From contig DATLFP010000196.1 of NCBI GenBank assembly GCA_035540955.1, positions 1-11,657 of the forward strand: a stretch of DNA of 11,657 nt, written 5' to 3'. A program made the position numbers and the translations under genes. This document shows, piece after piece, positions 6,130-11,657 of this stretch. The notes beneath the pieces are model-generated. The model worked only from the letters and a program-made list of their open reading frames with translations. It was not told the origin of the DNA and did not search any database. Within the stretch, counting starts at the first letter, position 1, and every line of letters begins with the position of its first letter. This stretch comes from DATLFP01 sp035540955 (GTDB taxonomy: Bacteria > Actinomycetota > Acidimicrobiia > Acidimicrobiales > CADCSY01).

Positions 6130-8699
6130 TCAGAGACCAACTCGACCGCGTCACCGGCGGGGCGGCCGCCTTCCCGCTGCTCATCCTGTTCGCGCTGAAC
6201 GCCGTCGACGAGCTCGACCGCGCCGCGTTCGGGATCCTCGTCCCCGAGATCCGAGATCACTTCGGCCTCGACAACCAAGGCATCCTCGGTGTGATCGCCC
6301 TCGTCTCGGTGATCGCCCTCGGTGGTCAGGTCCTCATCGGCTACTACGCCGATCGGGGGTCGCGAGTCCGCATCGCGCTCGGTGGTGCCACCGCGTGGGG
6401 GCTCTTCACGCTGGCCACCGGTCTCGCCCCGGCGATCGCGCTCCTCATCGTCGCCCGGTCCGGCACCGCCCTCGGACGGGCGGTGAACGACCCGACCCAC
6501 AACTCCCTCCTCGCCGACTTCTACCCGCCGGAGGCGCGGGTCCGGGTCTATGGCTTCCATCGCTTCGCCAACCCGCTCGGGCTGTTCCTCGGACCGCTGC
6601 TCGGCGGGGGGCTGGCGGCCCTGTTCGGCACGTGGCGCGCCCCCTTCCTGATCTTCTGGATCCCGACGCTCCTGCTCGTGATCGTCGCTGCCATCCGCCT
6701 GAGGGACCCGGTACGGGGCAATCAGGAGCGGCGGGTCATGGGCGCCACCGAGGAGGCCATCGCCACCGAGGAGGCGTCTCCCTCCCTCGGTGAGGCGTGG
6801 CGCATCTGCTACCAGGTCAAGACGCTGCGACGGATCTGGTACTCGCTGCCGTTCCTCTCCGGCGCGTTCTACGGCCTCGTGTCTGTGTTCGCGATCTTCT
6901 ACGAAGAGGTCTTCGATCTCAGCGAGGTGCAGCGCGGCACGTTGTTCGCGTTCATCGAGATCGCCTCCATGGCCGGGATCCTCATCGGTGTCCCCATCGC
7001 CGCCAAGCTGTCGGTACGGCATCCCGGACTGGTCCTCCGCTTCATCGCGGTCGCCGGGATCGCCGTGGCCGCCGGCCTCGTGGGCTTCGCCATCGCCCCC
7101 AACCTCGGGATCGCCATCGCCATGCACGTGCTGATCACCGCACCGCTGGCCGTGCTCACGCCGGGGATCTACAGCGTGCTCTCTCTCGCCATCCCGCCCC
7201 GAGCCCGCGCCCTCGGCTTCGCCATCGGATCCCTGTACGTCCTCCCCGGCCTGATCGTCCTGCCCCTCATCGGCGGCCTGGCCGACGACGTCGGCGTGCG
7301 GCCCGCGATCATGTTCCTGGTCCCGGTCTTCATGATCGGTGCGGCGGTGATCGCATCGGCCGGCAGCTTCGTCGAGGCCGACATCCACAAGGTGCGCACG
7401 TCCACGGTCGCCCAGGCCGAGGTGCGCGCCGCCCGGGAGCGGGGCGAGGCGAAGCTGTTGCTGGTCAAGAACCTCGACGTCTCCTACGACACCGTCCAGG
7501 TCCTCTTCAACGTCGACTTCGAGGTCGACGAAGGCGAGATCGTCGCGCTGCTCGGCACCAACGGGGCCGGCAAGTCCACCCTCCTCAAAGCCATCTCAGG
7601 CATCGTCGAGGCCGGTGCCGGCGCCGTCGTGTTCGACGGCCGCGACATGACCTACGCCACCCCCCACGAGATCGCGGCGCGGGGCGTCGTCCAGGTACCG
7701 GGCGGCAAGGGCGTGTTCCCGAGCCTCACCGTGGCCGAGAACCTGAAGATCGCCGGGTGGCTGTACCAGCGGGACGACGCCTACCTGAAGGCGGCAACCG
7801 AACGCGTCCTCGAGTTCTTCCCGGTGCTACGAGAGCGCTGGGACCAGCCCGCCGGCAACCTGTCGGGCGGCGAGCAGCAGATGGTCACGCTCGCCCAGGC
7901 GTTCATCGCCAAGCCGCGCCTGCTCATGATCGACGAGCTCTCGCTCGGGCTGGCCCCCATCATCGTCGAGCAGCTGCTCGAGATCGTCCGCGCCATCCGC
8001 GACCAGGGAACCACCATCATCCTCGTCGAGCAGTCGGTGAACGTCGCCCTCACGGTGGCGCACACCGCGTACTTCATGGAGAAGGGCGAGATCCGGTTCA
8101 ACGGCCCCACGTCCGAGCTCCTGGAGCGCCCCGATGTGCTGCGCTCGGTGTTCCTCGAGGGCGCCGGTGCCGCGATCGGCGCGTCGTCGCCCGGCCCGAA
8201 GCGGCGAGCGAGACCGTCGCCACGACGCCAGCCAGACCAGGACCGACCGATCCTCGAGGCCATCGGGGTCACCAAGGCCTACGGCGGCATCACCGCGGTC
8301 GGTGACGTGTCATTCCGCCTCGGCCGGGGCGAGATCCTCGGCATCATCGGGCCGAACGGCGCCGGGAAGACGACCCTGTTCGACCTCATCTCCGGCTACG
8401 TCGCCGCCGACTCGGGTCGCGTGGTCCTCGACGGCTTCGACGTCACCGACCTGCCGCCCGACGCCCGGGCGCGGCTCGGTCTCGGGCGGTCGTTCCAGGA
8501 CGCCCGGCTCTTCCCGGCCATGACCGTGCGCGACACGATTGCGCTCGCGCTCGAGCGACACGTCGAGGTGCGTGACCCGATCGCGGCCGCCCTCAACCTC
8601 CCCCTGGTTGGAGACTCCGAGCGGAAGGTCATGGCGCGCGTCGAGGAGCTCATCGAGATGATGGGCGTCGGTGCGTTCGCCGACAAGTTCGTCGCCTAG
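6126..8699 (+). CDS. MFS-LivF-LivG triple fusion transporter subunit, ending at a premature in-frame amber codon
   Basis: The 857-residue open part holds three units. Residues about 12-415 are a 12-helix major facilitator domain with motif A (GYYADRGSRVR, 72-82) and a charged central loop (192-235). Residues about 443-680 are a complete LivF-like ATPase: Walker A GTNGAGKS 477-484, Q523, signature LSGGEQ 579-584, Walker B LLMIDE 599-604, and a LivF-style VEQ (634-636) at the H-loop. A basic Pro/Arg-rich linker (about 685-706) leads to a LivG-like ATPase starting near 708: Walker A GPNGAGKT 742-749, Q-loop SFQDARLF 789-796. TAG at 8697-8699 stops this domain immediately before its signature motif; the missing part follows in the same frame to 9053. 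Unbroken, the protein would have 975 residues. GTG start from GGAGG five bases upstream. The ATPases should drive the LivHM permease encoded just upstream; the role of the MFS part is unknown. If the stop is real, the second ATPase lacks signature, Walker B and H-loop, and both composite ATP sites would fail. Confidence 0.85.
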   Translation: MIRDQLDRVTGGAAAFPLLILFALNAVDELDRAAFGILVPEIRDHFGLDNQGILGVIALVSVIALGGQVLIGYYADRGSRVRIALGGATAWGLFTLATGLAPAIALLIVARSGTALGRAVNDPTHNSLLADFYPPEARVRVYGFHRFANPLGLFLGPLLGGGLAALFGTWRAPFLIFWIPTLLLVIVAAIRLRDPVRGNQERRVMGATEEAIATEEASPSLGEAWRICYQVKTLRRIWYSLPFLSGAFYGLVSVFAIFYEEVFDLSEVQRGTLFAFIEIASMAGILIGVPIAAKLSVRHPGLVLRFIAVAGIAVAAGLVGFAIAPNLGIAIAMHVLITAPLAVLTPGIYSVLSLAIPPRARALGFAIGSLYVLPGLIVLPLIGGLADDVGVRPAIMFLVPVFMIGAAVIASAGSFVEADIHKVRTSTVAQAEVRAARERGEAKLLLVKNLDVSYDTVQVLFNVDFEVDEGEIVALLGTNGAGKSTLLKAISGIVEAGAGAVVFDGRDMTYATPHEIAARGVVQVPGGKGVFPSLTVAENLKIAGWLYQRDDAYLKAATERVLEFFPVLRERWDQPAGNLSGGEQQMVTLAQAFIAKPRLLMIDELSLGLAPIIVEQLLEIVRAIRDQGTTIILVEQSVNVALTVAHTAYFMEKGEIRFNGPTSELLERPDVLRSVFLEGAGAAIGASSPGPKRRARPSPRRQPDQDRPILEAIGVTKAYGGITAVGDVSFRLGRGEILGIIGPNGAGKTTLFDLISGYVAADSGRVVLDGFDVTDLPPDARARLGLGRSFQDARLFPAMTVRDTIALALERHVEVRDPIAAALNLPLVGDSERKVMARVEELIEMMGVGAFADKFVA
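6743..6775 (+). repeat. Short direct repeat in the MFS central loop
   Basis: The 15 bases CGCCACCGAGGAGGC occur twice, 18 bases apart (6743-6757 and 6761-6775), encoding ATEEAI then ATEEAS. It lies in the charged loop between helices 6 and 7 and keeps the frame. Probably a small in-frame duplication without functional weight. Confidence 0.7.
8697..8699 (+). other. In-frame amber (TAG) codon interrupting the LivG-like ATPase
   Basis: The local reading is FADKFVA-stop-LSTGSRRVVDLA. The residue before LSTG/LSGG in ABC ATPases is commonly Glu, Gln or Asn. GAG or CAG would become TAG by one base change. The sequence on both sides keeps family identity in the same frame, so no frameshift is involved. 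Confidence 0.9.
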
Positions 8700-9053
8700 C
8701 TGTCGACCGGGAGCCGTCGCGTCGTCGACCTCGCCTGCGTCCTCGCCCACGAGCCGGACGTCCTGCTCTTCGACGAGCCGTCCTCGGGCATCGCCCAGCG
8801 CGAGACCGAGGCGCTCGGCCCGCTCCTGCTCCGCATCCGCGACACCACCAACGCCAGCCTCGTGGTGATCGAGCACGACATGCCGCTCATCACCGCCATC
8901 TCTGACCGCATGCTCGCTCTCGACCTCGGTCGAACCGTGGTCGACGGCTCACCCGACGACGTGGTGAACGACCCGCGCGTCGTCGCCAGCTATCTCGGAA
9001 CCTCCGACGACGTCATCCACCGCTCCGGTACAGCGAGGAGAAAGAAGCGATGA
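8700..9053 (+). pseudogene. C-terminal remainder of the LivG-like ATPase domain, separated by the amber stop
   Basis: Continuing in frame after the TAG are 117 codons and a TGA. They contain exactly what the second ATPase lacks: signature LSTGSRR (859-865 in full-length numbering), Walker B VLLFDEPSSGIAQ (D883, E884), and H-loop VIEHD with H917. The tail ends in a basic stretch (ARRKKR). There is no decay: no further stops, no frameshift, normal GC-rich codon use. Independent translation is unlikely to help: the first plausible start, GTG at 8862, lies beyond Walker B and would give only 63 residues. The TGA overlaps the ATG of the receptor gene (ATGA), so the original gene layout is intact. 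I treat 6126-9053 as one gene. Confidence 0.85.
9036..9040 (+). promoter_or_regulatory. Shine-Dalgarno of the substrate-binding protein gene
   Basis: AGGAG lies 9 bases before the ATG at 9050, inside the last codons of the preceding ATPase frame. With the ATGA overlap it suggests translational coupling, but the site is good enough for independent initiation. The receptor may therefore still be made even if ribosomes stop at the upstream amber codon. Confidence 0.75.
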
Positions 9054-10921
9054 GCAAGATCGACGAGGTCACCATCGGTGACCTCAAGCACACGTTCATC
9101 CGGTACCGACCGTTCATCGCGGTGGTCGCATCGATCGCCGCGCTGATGCTGCTTCTTCCCGGAGAGGGCGGCGGCGGAGGTGTCGGCGTGCAGGCGAACG
9201 AGGCCGGCACCGCCTTCGGACGCGACAGCGTCGACGCGGTCGGCGCCGACGCGGGCTCCGGCGCGCTGGGCGACCCGGACGCGGCCAGCGGTGGCGGAGC
9301 GACCTCGGTGACCGCGGGTGGGGTGCCGTCGGCAGGCGGACCGGGGGGTGGTGCCACCAGCGCGGGCAGCGCCACGACGGGCGGCAACCCCTCGGCCGCC
9401 GGTGGCGGCACGGGCACGGCGTCCGGACCGGCCGGCGGGATGGTCGACAACTGCGACCCCGCCACCGGGCGCATCATGGTGCCGTCGCGATCGGCGGTCA
9501 CCTGCCTGCCCAAGTTCACCGGCGACAATGGTGGGAGCACGCACCAGGGCGTGACCGCCGACACCATCCGGGTCGCCTGGTACTCCGTGCAAGAGGACGC
9601 CGCCACCGACGCGGTCCTCACCGCCGCCAACGCCAACGACAGCGACGAGCAGGTCGAGGCCCAGATCCACGACTGGATCGACTACTACGAGTCGCATCAC
9701 CAGATGTACGGCCGCAAGGTCGAGCTGCACATGGTGACCGCCTCGGGCCCGGCGACCGACAACGCCGCCGGGAAGGCCGACGCCCTGAAGATCGCCACCG
9801 AGATCAAGGCGTTCGCCGCCCTCAACGCGCCGAACAACGCCTTCGTCGACGAGCTCGTCGCCCGGGGCGTGATGTGCATGTGCACGGTGTCGCAGCCGGT
9901 CGAGAACTACCTGCGATGGGCACCGTACGTGTGGACCACCCTGATGGCATCGACCCAGGGCTACATCCACCGGGCCGAGTACATCGGCAAGCGCCTCGCC
10001 GGCGGCAACGCCCAGTGGGCCGGGAGCCCGGCCTTCCAGGCCCAGGAGCGCAAGTTCGGCATCATCTACTACGACACCGACGACAAGTCGTACAAGCCCG
10101 GGCTCGACTTCTTCGTCCAGCACCTGCGCGACGAGTACGGCGTGACCCCGGCCGTCGTCGCCGAGTACCACGGCTACCCGGAGACCGCCCGCAGCCAGGA
10201 GGAGGCGCGACCGCTGATCCAGAAGCTCGTGCAGGCCGGCGTCACGAGCGTGGTGTGCGTGTGCGACCCGTTCGGCCCGATCTTCTTCACCTCCGAGGCG
10301 ACGCGCCAGGCGTACCTGCCGGAGTGGATCATCACCGGGTCGGCCCTGACCGACACGTCGTTCTTCGCCCGCCTCTACGACCAGCAGCAGTGGTCGAGCG
10401 CGTTCGGCATCTCGTTCCTCACGGCTCGGCTGCCCGAGGAGCTCAGCGACTCGTACCGCCTCCACACCTGGCACCACGGCCGCGAGCCCTCGGCCCCGGC
10501 CGGCTACGGCATCATCCGCGGGCCGATGGACCTGCTGTACCAAGGCATCCACTACGCCGGGCCGAACCTCAACCCCGGTTCGTTCCGGGACGGGATGTTC
10601 GCGTCCCCGCCATCGGGCGAGAACAGCCTCACCGGCGTGCAGCAGTCCTTCGGCGAGAAGGGCTACTGGCCATGGCCGGACTACGTCGCCTTCGACGACG
10701 TCACCGAGATCTGGTGGGATCGCGACGCCACCGGTGAGGACGAGATCGGATCCTTCGGCCGTGGTCTGTACCGCTACGTCGACGGCGGGAAGCGCTACCT
10801 GCCGACGCAGCATCCCAACCGCCCGCCCAAGGCGTTCGACACCGCCGGCACGGTGCTCATCTACGAGGAGCCTCCGGAGCAGGACCGCTGGCCCGAGTAC
10901 CCGCCGCCCGAACGCGGCTGA
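9050..10921 (+). CDS. Membrane-anchored ABC transporter substrate-binding protein (periplasmic-binding-protein type I fold)
   Basis: Likely the extracytoplasmic receptor of the Liv-type importer encoded upstream. The 623-residue chain starts with a charged segment (1-20) and one hydrophobic helix (about 21-37, FIAVVASIAALMLLLP). No lipobox cysteine or clear signal-peptidase site follows, so I infer an uncleaved N-terminal anchor. Residues about 39-130 are a low-complexity Gly/Ala/Ser linker. The globular part (about 131-623) begins with an exposed-looking segment and then QGVTADTIRVAWYSV (166-180), the first strand pattern of Leu/Ile/Val-binding proteins. KFGIIYYDTDDKSYKPG (335-351) and VQAGVTSVVCVCDPFGP (394-410) match the alternating strand-helix pattern. 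The six cysteines form three close pairs: C135/C152, C276/C278, C403/C405. The family assignment rests mainly on operon context and fold pattern. Ligand unknown. The many Trp/Tyr residues near the C-terminus are unusual for this family. Confidence 0.8.
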   Translation: MSKIDEVTIGDLKHTFIRYRPFIAVVASIAALMLLLPGEGGGGGVGVQANEAGTAFGRDSVDAVGADAGSGALGDPDAASGGGATSVTAGGVPSAGGPGGGATSAGSATTGGNPSAAGGGTGTASGPAGGMVDNCDPATGRIMVPSRSAVTCLPKFTGDNGGSTHQGVTADTIRVAWYSVQEDAATDAVLTAANANDSDEQVEAQIHDWIDYYESHHQMYGRKVELHMVTASGPATDNAAGKADALKIATEIKAFAALNAPNNAFVDELVARGVMCMCTVSQPVENYLRWAPYVWTTLMASTQGYIHRAEYIGKRLAGGNAQWAGSPAFQAQERKFGIIYYDTDDKSYKPGLDFFVQHLRDEYGVTPAVVAEYHGYPETARSQEEARPLIQKLVQAGVTSVVCVCDPFGPIFFTSEATRQAYLPEWIITGSALTDTSFFARLYDQQQWSSAFGISFLTARLPEELSDSYRLHTWHHGREPSAPAGYGIIRGPMDLLYQGIHYAGPNLNPGSFRDGMFASPPSGENSLTGVQQSFGEKGYWPWPDYVAFDDVTEIWWDRDATGEDEIGSFGRGLYRYVDGGKRYLPTQHPNRPPKAFDTAGTVLIYEEPPEQDRWPEYPPPERG

Positions 10922-10939
10922 TGGTGCCGCCCTCGTCGG

Positions 10940-11657
10940 CTACCAGGGGTCGCCGACGGGGGTGAGCGTGCCACCGGGCACCTCGTGCAGGCTGCGGGCC
11001 ACCGCGAGGAGCACGTCGACGACAACCGTCCCGCTCACCCGGATGAAGCGACCCCCCGGCTGGACGACCGTGATCTCGGCTCCCACCGCGGTGTGACGGA
11101 GCGCGCCCCGACCGACCGCACCGGCGTCGACCCGCGTCGAGCTCCGGTCCTCACCGATGACGTCGACGCCCTGGAGCGTGCCGCCCCGGTCGACCACGAT
11201 CACGTCGAGGCCGTCGGTGAGCACGTCGGTGGTCGTGGCGACCCGCCGGCCACGAAGCGTGGCGTCGGTGAACGCGTCCGGTTGCGGCGGCACCACCGCG
11301 TAGCGGCCGCGCCACGGCAGCGGCCGCTCCTCCCCCAGCTCCCAGAACTCGCCCGGGGTGCGACTGTCCTCGGTCAGCCCCTGCACGGCGCCTCCGCCGT
11401 CGAGGACGGGCACCGTCCGCTCCGGGACCACGAAGTCGCGGGGATCGAGGTCGAGCCCGACCTCCACCTCGATCGCGACGCGACGGCGGTCGGGGGCCCG
11501 CTCTTCGAGCACGAGTCCGTCGGCGTCCACGCAGACCTCCACCGCGTCACCCGCGATCAGCTCCACGAGGCGGATCGGCTGCCCCGTCTCGTACACCTGG
11601 CACCGGCGGCCGGCGATCGTCCGCTGTCCCGCCCGGCGGAGCACCTCGGTGCCGACC
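10940..11657 (-). CDS. Hypothetical protein, possibly secreted RseB/LolA-like (partial, N-terminus beyond right edge)
   Basis: I do not recognise this with certainty. The minus-strand frame is open from the window edge (first whole codons VGTEVLRRAG) to a TAG at 10942-10940, giving 238 visible residues; a GTG at 11644 is internal, not the likely start. The first part has AGRRCQVYETG followed by VCVDADGLVLEER. This strand-turn pattern, with Cys residues and a 'CVDADGLVL' turn, resembles LolA/RseB-type beta-sheet folds that sense or carry lipids. After a proline-rich middle (about residues 80-130), a second region has repeated beta strands (DGLDVIVVDRG, ITVVQPGGRFIRVSG) and ends in VVVDVLLAVARSL, similar to the C-terminal domain of RseB-like proteins. 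It converges on the receptor gene with only 18 bases between the stops and is probably unrelated to the transport operon. No transmembrane segment is visible in this portion. Confidence 0.6.
   Translation of the reverse strand, partial: VGTEVLRRAGQRTIAGRRCQVYETGQPIRLVELIAGDAVEVCVDADGLVLEERAPDRRRVAIEVEVGLDLDPRDFVVPERTVPVLDGGGAVQGLTEDSRTPGEFWELGEERPLPWRGRYAVVPPQPDAFTDATLRGRRVATTTDVLTDGLDVIVVDRGGTLQGVDVIGEDRSSTRVDAGAVGRGALRHTAVGAEITVVQPGGRFIRVSGTVVVDVLLAVARSLHEVPGGTLTPVGDPW

Noticed and set aside
5841..7388. Long minus-strand open frame (515 codons) opposite the permease tail and MFS domain
   Set aside because: Composition is dominated by Asp, Glu, Gly, Arg and His, the antisense image of hydrophobic transmembrane codons. 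No motif and no ribosome site.
8697..8699. TAG read as pyrrolysine or as a genome-wide sense codon
   Set aside because: No suppressor tRNA or pyl gene is visible in this window, and another TAG at 10940-10942 appears to act as a normal stop next to a convergent gene. Pyrrolysine in an ABC ATPase is not known to me. Readthrough remains a less likely option only.
8862..9053. Independent 63-residue gene starting at GTG 8862
   Set aside because: It is simply the C-terminal end of the LivG-like domain in the same frame, starting after Walker B; it cannot fold as an ATPase by itself.
9160..9440. Gly/Ala/Ser-coding low-complexity stretch as a tandem repeat array or PE_PGRS-like gene
   Set aside because: There is no regular repeat unit at the DNA level, and it lies in frame between the membrane helix and the binding domain, so it is best read as a linker.
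8990..10813. Minus-strand open frame (607 codons) covering the receptor gene
   Set aside because: Shadow of the receptor gene; low-complexity Val/Gly/Arg/Asp sequence with no recognisable domain, while the plus strand has a coupled start and good Shine-Dalgarno.

Overview
The window is very GC-rich, densely coded and uses TGA as its usual stop. Gene order and protein families point to a high-GC actinobacterium. The fused branched-chain amino acid (Liv-type) transporter components suggest the class Acidimicrobiia, but that placement is inference from protein style, not from a marker gene.

Left part (1-3785, minus strand): a compact arginine biosynthesis operon, argC-argJ-argB-argD, read leftwards. 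Each gene overlaps the next by a few bases (ATGA or TGATG junctions). argD is cut by the left edge after the pyridoxal-phosphate lysine. The four enzymes make the cyclic acetylated ornithine pathway: N-acetylglutamate kinase (ArgB), reductase (ArgC), aminotransferase (ArgD) and the acetyl-recycling ornithine acetyltransferase (ArgJ). A TATGAT -10 element sits 6 bases before the argC ATG, suggesting a leaderless transcript. Just upstream is a small palindrome that looks like an ArgR operator.

Middle (3877-10921, plus strand): a divergent three-gene transport operon with 4-base overlaps at both junctions. Gene 1 is a LivH-LivM permease fusion with a charged tail. Gene 2 is an unusual triple fusion: an MFS-type 12-helix domain, then a LivF-type ATPase, then a LivG-type ATPase. 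Gene 3 is a periplasmic-binding-protein-fold substrate receptor, apparently held to the membrane by an N-terminal helix and a long Gly/Ala/Ser linker. Five classical Liv subunits plus one MFS domain are thus packed into three polypeptides.

The most striking detail is an in-frame TAG at 8697-8699 in gene 2, directly in front of the ABC signature motif of the second ATPase. The reading frame continues intact beyond it for 117 codons (signature, Walker B, H-loop) and ends exactly at the ATGA overlap with gene 3. This is a recent nonsense mutation, a sequencing or assembly error, or, less likely, a readthrough site.

Right part (10940-11657, minus strand): the C-terminal 238 residues of a convergent gene of uncertain function, possibly related to secreted RseB/LolA-like proteins, cut by the right edge. 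No RNA genes, CRISPR arrays or mobile elements were seen, and no gene-free stretch exceeds 300 bases.
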